Below, piece by piece: positions 37,151 to 48,340 of a stretch of DNA of 64,000 nt (the stretch's first letter is position 1; each line of letters begins with the position of its first letter). Both the position numbers and the translations under genes were made by a program. Below the pieces are notes generated by a model that saw nothing but the letters and a program-made list of their open reading frames with translations, was not told the origin of the DNA and did not search any database. The DNA is from Lucifuga dentata (lineage: Eukaryota > Chordata > Actinopteri > Ophidiiformes > Bythitidae): positions 1 to 64,000 of the forward strand of contig VXCM01002112.1 in the NCBI GenBank assembly GCA_014773175.1, given 5' to 3'.

Positions 37151-37791
37151 GAAACCTCACAAGGGAAGGTCTGATTTCTGTATTCTGGCTTTAGAAATGA
37201 AGTGTCGATGACTCAAAGATGCAAAAGTAAAAAGATTCTGTTTCAGTCTTGTGTTAGTTACAAATTAAAATGTAAATCTCGCAGGCTGAACAAATGAAAT
37301 ATATATATTTTTAAATCAATCATATTTAACAAGATGGCTTTGACGTGATTCTCACTATAACATGTGACCAAGTTTTTGAATGTTGACACGTTTATCCAGT
37401 CACGCCATCCATAATAGGAACAAATCAGTGGTTGGGAGAAAAGGCTGAATTTTGTTTCCACACAGAAGTGAGCTGACGTGGAGATGTGATGAGTGGATGT
37501 ATGTATAATATTTGTTGCATTATGATGTTTTTTACTATGCATTTATATACAGTTTACTCATGTATATTCCTTTGAAGTCATGTCTGCGTACAAAAAACAA
37601 AACAAAACATTTTCTCTATAAAATCTTGTTTCTCCCCTCGACTGATTCTGAAATTATTTCTGGTAAACAGTTTTTTCGTTTGCATTTCAGATTTAAATGT
37701 TGCAGAATTTTTCACAATGTGGAGCCTGTAGCTGTGACACTGACACTGATCATTACATGAGCGGCTCTGTAGGCCCGCAGAAGGAATGCCA
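37151..37791. other. Unassigned sequence
   Basis: No gene or repeat family recognised. Confidence 0.5.
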
Positions 37792-37924
37792 CCCGCTTAG
37801 TGAGACGTCGTGCAGCGGTGGCGGCTGGTGTGAACGCTCCGCTCTCCTGATTGGATGNCCCGCTTAGTGAGACGTCGTGCAGCGGTGGCGGCTGGTGTGA
37901 ACGCTCCGCTCTCCTGATTGGATG
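37792..37924 (+). repeat. Exact 66-nt direct duplication around a single N
   Basis: 37792-37857 and 37859-37924 are identical and separated by N at 37858. Probable unmerged contig overlap; the minus-strand frame of 97 codons across it is an artefact. Confidence 0.9.
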
Positions 37925-38026
37925 TGACAGCCGATCCCCGAGCAAGGCTGAAGTGTCCACACACATATCTGTCCCTGTCAGACAGATAAAAGTCGCACCA
38001 TGCACGCATGTAGCTGGGCCTGTGTG

Positions 38027-38030
<4 letters not shown>

Positions 38031-38076
<46 letters not shown>
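38031..38076. repeat. (GT)n microsatellite
   Basis: About 23 GT units. Confidence 0.95.
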
Positions 38077-38078
<2 letters not shown>

Positions 38079-39337
38079 CCTGTATGTGACTTACTAAATG
38101 CTTGATGCATCACAAATTAAATGAAGTTGATGTGTATATTATGTGCACTAATGCTGCAATAATCTTCAAACAGATGACAAAGAAACTTGTCGGCTTTAAC
38201 AGGAAAAATTTTATGATTTTATTTCTTTATAGTGTGATGTCAAGCGTGTAAAAAGGCATAATTTTTACATAAATGTTTACATTATATAATTATTTATTAA
38301 TGTTGAACACTATTACAGTTCATTTACAGCACTACAGTAACCTTTAGTTCCATTGTTTAAAGGTTAAAAGGAAATTGTTGGGAAAGATATGCAATAATCA
38401 TGTTTTATAGTGTTATTAATGTGTTAAAGAGGTTAAACATTAACAAAAGGTTGAAGGTCAAAAAACATGAAAGTGATAGACCGGAATTATGACAGCCAAT
38501 CAAAATGCTGATATGTGCTCATGTGATTGTCAGCAGCAGTATTGCTACTATTTTACTTACTACAATAATACAATACATAATACAATAATGAACAACAGAT
38601 CACTTGTTGTTGATGGAGTAAGACTGTTTGAGACTTTCTTTGATTTTCTACAATTTTTGAGCATCAACAGGAAACTTTCCAGAACCGATTGGCTGTTTTA
38701 AGTTGTTTTTCAGTTGCTTTTGGAAATGTGATTATTTATTTCTTCACACAAAATAACTATTTTGTTTATAGAATCAAGAATTTTCTGGAAACAAGTAGTA
38801 AATTTGTCAGGCTTGGTAGACATGCCAGAATATTCACAAGACAAAATCTGTTGCTGATTGATTTTTTAATATTTTTTTAATTTATTTTTTAAAAACAACA
38901 TGTTGTGAGGAGCAACTGACTTCACGTTTCGAACGAGAAGTTGGGAATTTCATTGCTAACGGTTTTCTTGAGTCTGCCTCTAGTGGCCATTAGAGCAACT
39001 GCAGCTTTGGAGACTTCTTCACTGGGTTCTTAGTCTTTGAGGTTGCAGTTTGGTTTAAAACAACAATAAAGTTGCAAAAAGATCACTGTCGGTTCTAAAG
39101 CACATTAATACCAACAAAATGAGTGCAGGCATTCCCTGGGGGACATGTTGGAAAAATGCAAAACATGCAAAATACAACCATAGCCTGATGACCGCCCAGG
39201 AGAGGAAGCTGCCAGCCCAAATGCTGGCAGACAGGAGAGTTACCAAAATCATGGTCATGATTAGTTGTTTTCAGATCAGTTTATTTAAGATCGTATAGTG
39301 ACTATAGCCAATTAAGTCCCACATGATAACGTCATGG
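38077..39337. other. Unassigned AT-rich sequence
   Basis: No gene recognised. A ctctagtggccattag string near 38978 is a short, weak partial match to a CTCF-like core. Confidence 0.5.
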
Positions 39338-39402
39338 TTAAAGGAACATACCAGTGATTTTGCATGTTTGAGCCCAATAAATACAGACACATACATGTTA
39401 GG
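39338..39402 (+). mobile_element. Family A solo terminal repeat
   Basis: TTAAAGGAACATACCAGTG with the tgcatgtttgagcccaataa string, then abrupt loss of homology. A second scrap of the same terminus (tgcatgtatgagcccaataa) lies at 39581-39602. Confidence 0.75.
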
Positions 39403-39439
39403 TTAATGCAACACATCACACTTCTGTGCATCTGATGCA

Positions 39440-39560
39440 TGTAAGTATTTACTTACTGTTTACTCTCCTTTATTCTGTTTATGCTCCACCAATTCCTGAC
39501 AAAAATATTTGGCCTTTAGTTTGCTAAATGCTTCATATTTCATTCACCAGTTCATCGCTA
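39440..39560 (+). repeat. Family B repeat, copy 4 (partial)
   Basis: Contains ttactgtttactctcc, ccaattcctgacaaaaata, ggcctttagtttgcta and catttcattcaccag-like strings in the family B order. It lies between two family A terminus scraps. Confidence 0.55.
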
Positions 39561-39637
39561 ATTTTACGTTAATATAAATTTTGCATGTATGAGCCCAATA
39601 AATGCAATGCGACGATTTCACTACAGATTTCACTGAT

Positions 39638-40234
39638 TTAAAGGAGCGTACCTGTGTTTTTGCATGTTTGAGCCCAATATATACAAACCGCATACATGTT
39701 ACATTACTGCCAACCATTTTCGAAAACATACTACAGAGCAGTAAATTTTGGAATAATTTTTCCTATAGCTTCCAGTCTGCCACTGGTTTCAGTTCATTCC
39801 AGTACACTATAAAAATCAACTTGTAGAGACTTGAAACATGTTTGAGATGTTAATCCATCACAGTGAACCACATGCCATTATTATGTTTTGCCAAAATAAC
39901 TTCATTTAAATTGATCCAAGGAGCTACACAGAAAAAAATGTACATCTCCACCAGGGAATATAGTCCCAAGAGAAGACGGCTTTTATAAAAAACCTAAAAC
40001 GACCATGCCTTCTACAATCGTGCATAAGTGTTAGAAGGTGAAACATTGAATTTTAAGGTGATTTTATCACCTGAACATTTGATTTTAAAAGATTAAGCAA
40101 ATTGCAAAAATAACACAAAAACTAAAACAAAGTTTTGTATTTTACAAAATGCTTAGCAGTAACATAACATTCATTGCAAGTACTATTATACGCCTCAAGC
40201 ATGCAAAACCACTCAAGCATGTATGGTTCTTTAA
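39638..40234 (+). mobile_element. Family A element, copy 5 (full length)
   Basis: 597 bp with TTAA at both ends (39638-39641, 40231-40234). The inverted termini are aaaggagcgtacc and the complement of gtatggttctttaa. The interior follows the family plan. The 24 bases immediately left (39614-39637) are the exact reverse complement of the 24 bases right of copy 6. Confidence 0.9.
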
Positions 40235-40554
40235 GGGGTCTACAAATATTATTTTTTCCGTGATGCATTTTTTATAGTATAATTTCACATTATGGATCGA
40301 TAAAGTGTTTTTGAATCATATTGCATCATATCTTGTATCACATCTTATCCTATCTGTCTGCATTTTTACCATTATATTTCAACATCAATAGTATGATTTT
40401 GCTGTATGGGTGATATGGGACAAAATCAAAAGTTCAGTTCATCCCTGCAGCCGCCATATCAGCATCTCTCCTTCAGGCCACCGAGCAACTGTCCATCCAG
40501 CTTCCTACGTCTCTGCTCCCAGCAAACTGTTTAAACAACCTGGTAAACATGTCT

Positions 40555-40805
40555 GTCTTCATTCATTACCCCGCTTCTCATCATGATCAAGCCTCCTGAT
40601 TTAATGAGGCAAATAGATATTTCTGCGGTGATTGTCTCGCTCTCCCACAAAGTATTAAGACTATTAAATGGACACATCTGTTTTTAATTAGGAGCTAAAG
40701 TCACCTCGACGCTGCCTTCCATGTTAATGGACTCTGATTCCATCAAGGCTCCCTCAGCCTGACAAACAATGCAGCCCTGAGCCGTTTGTGGTAAACAATG
40801 GTGGA
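40555..40805. promoter_or_regulatory. Candidate conserved non-coding element
   Basis: Unique sequence lying between two family A copies, with tgatttaatgaggcaaat, tgtttttaattaggagct and tccatgttaatggactct. AT-rich homeodomain-type cores sit in a balanced background. Composition-based call only. Confidence 0.3.
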
Positions 40806-41042
40806 GGATGCAATAAGTAAAGGATACTGATACACTCCTGCAGTGCCAACAATCATCTGAATCGCCTTAAAAATCTTCACCTCGTTTGAAATATGAAGAA
40901 TTGAAATACAATGAATTGAAATTCATTAATTTGCATTTCTTTTGAAGTATTCTTTGTTATAACAGCAGCTTAGATCAATGACCAAAAGCTCAAACATTTA
41001 GCAGGTTTTCATTCCAACCAAACACCACAACAGCAGATTTCC

Positions 41043-41608
41043 TTAAAGGAGCATACCGGTGATTTTGCATGTTTGAGCCAAATAAATGCATTATATGTTA
41101 TGTTACTGCCAGCCATTTCCCAGAACATAAAACCAATATTTTAGTTTTCAAGTTATTTTTTCCAGATCTCCTAATCTTTCCAAATTAAATGTCCAGCTGA
41201 TACACCCTCATTAAAATTCAGTGTTTTTCCTGCTGACACTTATGCACAAGGAGTGGTCATTTTTAATTTCTTGGTAAAAGTTGTCCTCATGTTCCGGCAG
41301 GAAAGATACATTCTCTTCCTTTCAGCTCCGTGTTGGATTGGTTGAATTAAGTAACTCTGACAAAAAACAAGGACGTTTGGTTCACTGTGATGGATTATTT
41401 ATCTCAAGCATGTTTCAAGTCTCTACAAGCTAATTTTTATAATGTACTGGAATGAACTGAAACCAATGGCATTCTGAAAGGTAGGAAAAACAATCCTAAA
41501 ATTTACCATTCCAGTAATAAGTCTTGAAAAATGGTTGGCACTAATGTAACTTGTATGTGGTTTGTATATATTGGTCTCAAACATGCAATCACAGATATGC
41601 TCCTTTAA
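41043..41608 (-). mobile_element. Family A element, copy 6 (full length, inverted)
   Basis: 566 bp with TTAA at both ends (41043-41046, 41605-41608). The interior is inverted relative to copy 5 (tctctacaagctaat, attctgaaaggtagg). The right flank shares 24 exact bases, reversed, with the left flank of copy 5. Confidence 0.9.
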
Positions 41609-41632
41609 ATCAGTGAAATCTGTAGTGAAATC

Positions 41633-43098
41633 ATCCAATCAGGGTCCAGTATTGTGACTAGTCTATCTTTGAACCTTTAAGTCCTTTAAATTAATTTAGT
41701 TTTGTTATCTGGAGTGTAAAGTCATCTTTGCAATTTTACTTTTCATTTCATTTTCAATCATTTTCCAATTAAAATTTTGCACTGTAAAAAAATGTATTTA
41801 ATAACCAGGACAACAAATTTTGGTTACTTCTTTCTAGAAAGAAAAAGAAAAAGAATAAATTCATCTTTACAATGTTCTAGGAAAAATAATTAGAAAAAAT
41901 CTTAAATAAATTAATATTCTAGAAAATTACAAAATTTGGGGAAATGTTCTTAAGAAAAAATCTACCAAATAATAGAAATAATCAAGAAAAGCTGATCAAT
42001 AATTCTAGAAAATGAAAAAAAGGAGGAAATATCAAGAAAAGTTTAAGAATAAAACTTGATGATCATATTGATTTTGAGAGTCACTCATCTGTTTACAGCT
42101 TTAGTAGACAAGTCAAAAAAAAAAAGCAAAATCGTAACATAAAAGTGAAAAATGTAATTAAAAATGACTTAAGATTCCAGAGAATTAAGGCAAATCTAGG
42201 AAAATTTATACAAAACACAATGAAATAATTCCAGTGCTTTACATTTAAAAGATGTTTGTAAGCATTAAATATAAAAGATTCAGACAGATCCATGTCCATG
42301 CTCTCATGTCAAGTGGAGCAACACAGAGGAATTATGAATTTGAGTTAAATCTGCAGATATAAATGAATTTCAATGGAAAGAAAAAGAGAAATTTACATAA
42401 TACAAATATATAAATTTGTATTTTGTTGTATCTATGCTATGCAGAGGTAATAATAAGGGTAAAAACATTTTGATTTAGTGGTAGAAAATCAAAATGATGA
42501 CAAACTTCTCATCAGAAGTAATTTTTTTTTTCTTGATGTTAAATTATTAATTACATCCCATTTGACTGAATTGTAAGTAAAACAACCTCAGTCAGGACTT
42601 TCACTTTTCTTCTCTTCACATCTAAACTTTGCAGCATCTGTACGCAGCTTATTGTTTGCATATGAAAAAAAGATCTGCAACAGCTCCTCCAAGGCGAAGT
42701 TTAAGATATTGTCAGAAAAGCCGTCGCCTTGTGTACTACCTGGAAGCACCTGAGACTCAAACACCCCCACCCTCCCACTCCCACCCCTGAGCCTTGAGCC
42801 TGTCAGCATTTACATGCACCATTTCAGACTAAAAAGGTTAATTTCTGACTTATTTTGTTGGTTTTTATTTTTTAGGAAAGTACCATATGCTCCTAGCTCC
42901 TGCTACAGTGTTTCCACACAGAGGGAGGGAAGGTGCAGTGCATTGTGGGAGTGGGTTGCTGCATTTCCCCCTGGCATGAAGGCAAAGGGAAGCGGGCAGG
43001 TGTGAAGCAGAATCCCTGCAGAATAAAACATGATGACAGAGAAAAGTCATGAGCAGCTTCTTGGGGAAGGAGGGAGGTGGAACGTTTCTGAGCTTCAC
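41633..43098. other. AT-rich unassigned sequence
   Basis: No gene recognised. 41760-42060 is unusually A-rich with repeated aagaaaaa- and tctagaaaa-like strings, perhaps decayed repeat. Confidence 0.5.
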
Positions 43099-43112
43099 CT
43101 GCCATCTAGTGG
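43099..43112 (-). promoter_or_regulatory. CTCF-like core motif
   Basis: The minus strand reads CCACTAGATGGCAG, matching every position of the usual CTCF core consensus CCASYAGRKGGCRS. A 14-base match to a degenerate motif can occur by chance, so binding is unproven. Confidence 0.4.
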
Positions 43113-43352
43113 AAATCACATCAATGTGCACCATTATACACTAGTGTGCACACTTTCAGGTTCTATTTTATGTTCCCAGAACATCTTGTTGATCTGTGCT
43201 TATTCCAGAAAAAAAAAAAAAAAAAANAAAAAAAAAAAAAAAAAATCACATTCATATTGCATGAAAAGTGAGGCTCCCTTTTCTTTAGAGCCATCTGCAG
43301 GAGTTTGATGTTGAAAGTTTCATTAATTTTAAGTTTATTTAATTTTTATTTA

Positions 43353-43925
43353 CAGTGTTGGGAAAACATTGGTGAACCTTTTGGGATTTCTTGGATTTCC
43401 ATATTGATTACCGATCAAGTGCAGGCTGATCTTCACCAGAATCTGCCTGAAGTAATAACACACAAACAGCAATGATTTATGGAAGATACTGTGTAATCAG
43501 TCACAGTCTAAACTGGTAAAAGTTTGTAAACCTTGTATTTCAAACCTCCTTTAGCAGCCATAACTTCCACCAAATGTTTCCTGTATCTGCTTATCAGACT
43601 TTCACAACAATGAGGAGGAATATCAGACCATTCCTCATTACAAAACTACATCAGGCCATCAATATTTCTTGCATGAACAGCATTCTTTGGGTCATACCAT
43701 GGCATCTGCATGGGATTGAGGTCTGGACTCTGACATTCCAAACCATAATTTTCTTTAATTTAAACCCTTTAGTTGTTGTTTTACATGTGTGTGTTTTGGG
43801 TCATTGTCAGCTTCAGGTGACAGACAGATATACTGATATTCTCCTATAAAATTTCCTGACAGAATTTGGAATTATTTTTTTCTTTCAGCAACTGCAAGCT
43901 TTCCATCAATCTACACACTTCATTG
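43353..43925 (-). mobile_element. Tc1-like transposon, 3' half
   Basis: Begins after TA (43351-43352) with cagtgttgggaaaacattgg, plausibly the terminal inverted repeat, and carries a transposase relic on the minus strand. The opposite terminus and the N-terminal half are missing, so the right border is approximate. Confidence 0.7.
43508..43880 (-). pseudogene. Dead Tc1-like transposase, C-terminal half
   Basis: The minus-strand translation gives ADNDPKHTHVKQQLKGLN, then after a stop and a frameshift QSPDLNPMQMPWYDPKNAVH, NEEWSDIPPHCCESLISRYR and KHLVEVMAAKGG. These are the DNDPKHT motif holding the second catalytic Asp and the SPDLNPxE motif holding the catalytic Glu in Tc1/mariner DDE enzymes. 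Here the Glu is replaced by Gln (NPMQ). At least two in-frame stops and one frameshift are present, so it is inactive. The natural stop lies at 43508-43510. The N-terminal DNA-binding domains are absent. Confidence 0.85.
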
Positions 43926-44185
43926 AATGTATTCTGTTAAATAAGATCTTGTCAAAGTTTTAGTCTTTTTTATCCTAATTCTGGGTAAGATGAGACATAT
44001 CAGCTTCCTACAATGAACCTAATTACAGAGCAAGAGATATAACTTTAATATGCACTTTATCCCTGGCATTTTATACTAAGCACAAGCAGTACAGGCATTT
44101 AGGGCCTCAGAGAAAAGGGTGTTCTCAAGGGTTGGTCACTACCCTGCCCCCCCAGCTGAGCAGTATTTAAAGATCTCATATAACC

Positions 44186-45558
44186 TTAAAGGACCATACC
44201 AGCTATTTTGCATGTTTGAGCCCAATATATTCAATTTTCATACACATAATGTTACTGACAATCATTTCCCAAAGCATACTATTGGAACGATGAATTTAAA
44301 TTTTTTTTTTTTTTTTTCCTACTTTCCAGATCACCATTGGTTTCAGTTCATTCTGGTACACTATTAAAATCAACTTGTTGATACTTGAAACATTCTTGGG
44401 ATAGATAATCCATCATCGTGAACAACACGTGTATTCAGGTTGTTTTCGAAGTTACATAATTTTAGCATTTAAGTGCAATAACAAGCGCAGAGTGAATGTA
44501 CCATATATGCTCGAATATAAGCCGATTTCATGTATAAGTCGACCCTGATTTTGACCTGCAAATTTAGATTTTTAAAGAAAACCTTATATAAACCGACCGC
44601 TTGATGTTGTTCCATCAATTTAGTTTCTTTGCAAATTACCTGTTTTTCTGAGTATTGTCATAGTATTCCTGTTATTTTCTGAAAATAATCCACATACTGG
44701 TACCAATAAACATGATATTTATTTCAGCAGCTGATTACTGTAACTGACATAAGCTGACAAAAGCTGACATAAGCTGACATTAACTCTTCCGGACTCCTCT
44801 TGTTTGAATCACCAAACGCTTCATTCCAGTCCTGCTGTGTGTAATGTGTCTTGAAACCAGCCTCATACGATGCTCTTTTCCTCTTCTGAGTCCATGTAGT
44901 TTCCATTCTGTGTTGTATCTTATCTCAAGCTTCTTTCTAATAAAGCACAAAATACAATGTTGAATGAACAAGACTACCAAACAACAGTACCGTACCAGTA
45001 CATGAAACAGCACTTTTATAAGGTCATCTCTGATTGGCCCATTCTTTTCAATTCAATCACAGCAGGCTTACTGGTTGTCCCAAAATGTGCTGGATAAGAT
45101 GTTTAGTCAGGAAATATCTCATTCTAAGGTATGATTTAAATTGTTTTCCATGGGTAGTGGTAATGGAAGTTTCCTTCTCTGGGATCAAATTTGAATTTCT
45201 CGTGTATACGCACTGATTTGCTTTGTGAAATCTGGTAATAAAAAGTTGGCTTATACTCGAGTATATGCAGTATGTCCCCACCGGAGAATATAGTCCCAAA
45301 AGAGGGCCTGCGTTTATCGAAAAATTTAAACAACTGTGACTTCATAAGGCTGCGTAACTATTAGCAAGTGAAACATCAATTTATAAGGTGGGTGCATTGC
45401 TTGAATATTTGATTTTGAAAGATTAAGAGATTTTGCAAAATATCAGGAAAGCTGAAATATGTTTTTATCCTTTGGGAAATGATTGTTGGTAACACAACAT
45501 GTATGAAAATTGAATATATTAGGCTCAAACATGCATGATCGCCAGTAAGAGCTATTAA
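44186..45558 (+). mobile_element. Family A element, copy 7 (subfamily 2), split by family D
   Basis: TTAA ends (44186-44189, 45555-45558) with inverted termini. It belongs to a subfamily marked by caatatattcaattttcat and gttactgacaatcatttccc, shared with copy 9 and the 55.5-kb solo end. A family D MITE sits at the internal aatgta|tgtcccc site; removing it with one TA gives about 601 bp. Confidence 0.9.
44501..45270 (+). mobile_element. Family D TA-flanked MITE, copy 1 (longer)
   Basis: 770 bp, flanked by TA (44499-44500 and 45271-45272). Terminal inverted repeats are ccatatatgctcgaatataa on the left and ggcttatactcgagtatatg on the right. The interior holds tandem taagctgaca units near 44753-44785. 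It matches the 25017-25505 copy over both ends, with about 280 extra bases in the middle. No open transposase frame. Because the host family A copy has clear uninterrupted relatives, the TA duplication is directly visible. Confidence 0.9.
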
Positions 45559-46838
45559 GGCAAAGGGTCCTTAAAAAGTGACATAAAAGAGGGCACCATT
45601 TTGTTGTTTTCATCCTATCTCCTATATGGAAAATCTAATGACCAAAAAAAAAAAGAAAAAGAAAAATATCATGAAGAAGGCAATACATAAACTGTTTTCA
45701 ATTTGTGTTGTTTGTGAATGAAATGTTCTTACAAATTTAACTGCTCCCAGTCTCTGTAAGAATTAGAATGGAAAGTGATTCTTTCCGTTTCCAAATGCAG
45801 TCACAGTCTCAATAGTATGACACTCTGATATGATAAACTACATCAATATCTATTTACATTGTAAAACTTCAAGAAATTTCCCTGTGATGTTTATTTGTAA
45901 TAATGCTCTAAAAGCAGCATAGAAAATGATTTTGATTTCACTTTTCACTTTAATGAAGTGCATAATACATTGTATTGCAATTTAGTGTGCCAAGATTTAA
46001 GGTGCCACTGCTAAGTGACCTCAGTATGCATAATAAAGAATCAAACTGAGGAAAAAGTATTAATAAGCTATGAGAAGGAAGCGCCAGCACCCCAATTTTG
46101 ATGAAGATTTAGCAAAAAAAAAAAAAAAAAAAATNAAAAAAAAAAAAAAAAAAATTCTATATAACACCTATGCAAGACTGTGATCACAGCTATGCAGCTG
46201 CCTTTGCAATGTGCTAATATTAGCCTTTGCTTTCCAGGAAACAGCAAATATGAAAGATTAAAACAGGTCATTGCCATATTTAGAATAAGAAATGCTGTGT
46301 GGACAAACTGCAGCTTGTTTATGATTGCCTTTTGCTTTTACAGTACTTATTGACACCACCAGGAGGCAGTAGAAGACCAATTTGTAATTCACACTGAGCC
46401 ACAGTCCTGAATTATTTAAAACAACATCACTGGAGAATGAAATATTTTGTAACATAGCTCAGTTTTATTAGAGAGATGCTGTGACTCTGAGTAATATGAA
46501 AGCTCACATTACAGATTTTTTTTCAGTTTTCAGTCAGCCACTGAGCTGTAAGAATTGCATCACTTTTACAGCATAAACGAATGCTTCAGTCTCTGATAGT
46601 GTTACACTGAAGTAGAGTTGAGGGTTGATGCTCAACATAAATAAAACAAATAGCGTATGTGTGAAGGTGGAAGAATTAGTGGGTCTTCAGGGAAGAGAAA
46701 TAGCAATTAATGTGATATACAGTAATTGTGTAAAAAAGAATTAAAAATACACTATCTATAATTTTAATAACCTCAGTGAACATCACGTTTTTTTTCATGG
46801 ATAAAAGTCGGAGGCATATAATGTATTTGCAACCTTAA

Positions 46839-46869
<31 letters not shown>

Positions 46870-47059
46870 CAACATATGAAGATTTAAAGGCTGTGAAAAA
46901 AATTAGTAGTCATCAAATATATATTTTTTTAAATATCAAGTCTCATATTCTTCACTTGCTTAAGTTTAATTTGGGTTATTTATTCATTTAGAGGATTAAA
47001 AATACGACTGTTGGACAGGACAGTTAAGAGTGATTTTACAGATTCACTCAAACTTAAAA
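45559..47059. other. Unassigned sequence with homopolymers
   Basis: Oligo-A runs (46113-46154 with N at 46135, and 46842-46869) and AT-rich sequence. A ccaccaggaggcag string at 46358 resembles the CTCF core with one mismatch. No gene recognised. Confidence 0.5.
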
Positions 47060-47560
47060 ATATGTTAAGATGGAAAAATTACTCACATTTGACATTGTTC
47101 CATTTCTACTCCCCCTTGCTGCAACAACACTTTGCACACTGAGTGAAAACAAGCTGTGTTAGGTACTGTCTCTTTAAGAAACCCTTTCTGTTAAAGCTTG
47201 CTGTGTTCTGATTGGCTGCTGTGTTCTGACTACAAAGCACAGATGCTGGCCAAATGCTCGCTCGTTCGTTAGCCTCTTACCTGGTGGGCGTTTCTAACAG
47301 GTGGTGCCTTAAATCTGGTAAATTGTAATGTGTCACATGCTGATGTCAGCATGTAACAGAAGTAACGGACCAATCAAAAATGAAGCTTTCTTAGCAGTTC
47401 AGGATGTGTGGCTTTGTCTTGTTGGATGCATTTCTTTTCATGGGAACCTCTAGACTGGAACTTTGACAATGTGCAACACATACTCCCTAATCTACTACAC
47501 TTAAAAAAATGGAGTGAAATACAAAATAAATAAATAAATAAAACTTAAAGTCCCCTTTAA
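47060..47560 (+). mobile_element. Family C repeat, copy 4
   Basis: Contains ttgctgcaacaacactttgc, actgagtgaaaacaagct, ttctgattggctgctg, tgaagctttcttagcagttc and the terminus agtcccctttaa. It has the same order as copies 2 and 3. Left border approximate. Confidence 0.7.
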
Positions 47561-48029
47561 AACCAGCAGACAACACCATATTATAAAATATGCCTTATTT
47601 CAGTGAAACTATACCCAGCCAGTTAGCAACAACAGTAAATATCAGTGAATACAACAAAGCTTATTACATCTTTTGTGCAAGAAATGAGGCTTCATGGCAG
47701 CAGAAAGCTGAAGCAAATTGAATGACGAGACCAGACAGTTAGCAAAGACCTTGGGAAAGACAATGGTTGATGTTGGACTTTCAGGTATGAGAGTGATGTG
47801 GTCCTGCATGGCGGCTGGTGACTCATTTGCTATTACATAGAAGGACAGAATGGTATTTATCACAGTACAAAAGGACCATTGGATGTTATAATAGCTGTGG
47901 ACTTTCATGCTCAGCTACACACTCTTTGTGTTTTTGTGTCTCATAAAAATAGTTTGGTACACACTTCCCCTTTTTGTTCTTGAGTCCATCACAAGCTGAT
48001 TGTACCAGATCCCCACCCCCACCCCCCTG
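47561..48029. other. Unassigned sequence
   Basis: No gene or repeat family recognised. Confidence 0.5.
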
Positions 48030-48340
48030 ATGCCGCCGCACTAGTTGTTTTTATCCTCCCATCAAACAATAGATCATCAATCAGACAGGAACCAGCTGCT
48101 TCAGCAATTACATTAATATTTGTCCCAGAGTTTACTGGTTCACCGATCATTCTAATTAAGTCAAAGGAAACAAGGCGATCCCTCTCGGTAATGGGCAAGC
48201 TCAGCCTCAATCAGCTTTGATTGAGAATGCGAATCATTCCTCCCCCATTAGTGCTGCACCGTACAATGTTCCTCTTAACCATTACGTCCAAGCAAGGCAG
48301 CGTGAGTTATGACATCAAGGCCGCAGATACAAAAGCAGCT
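48030..48340. promoter_or_regulatory. Candidate conserved non-coding element
   Basis: Unique, balanced sequence with aatagatcatcaatcagaca, cagcaattacattaatattt, cgatcattctaattaagtca and cagctttgattgagaatg. These are homeodomain, TALE-like and TCF-like cores (tgatca, taatta, ctttgat) in high density. It looks the most enhancer-like of the window, but only by motif density; cross-species alignment was not possible. Confidence 0.35.
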
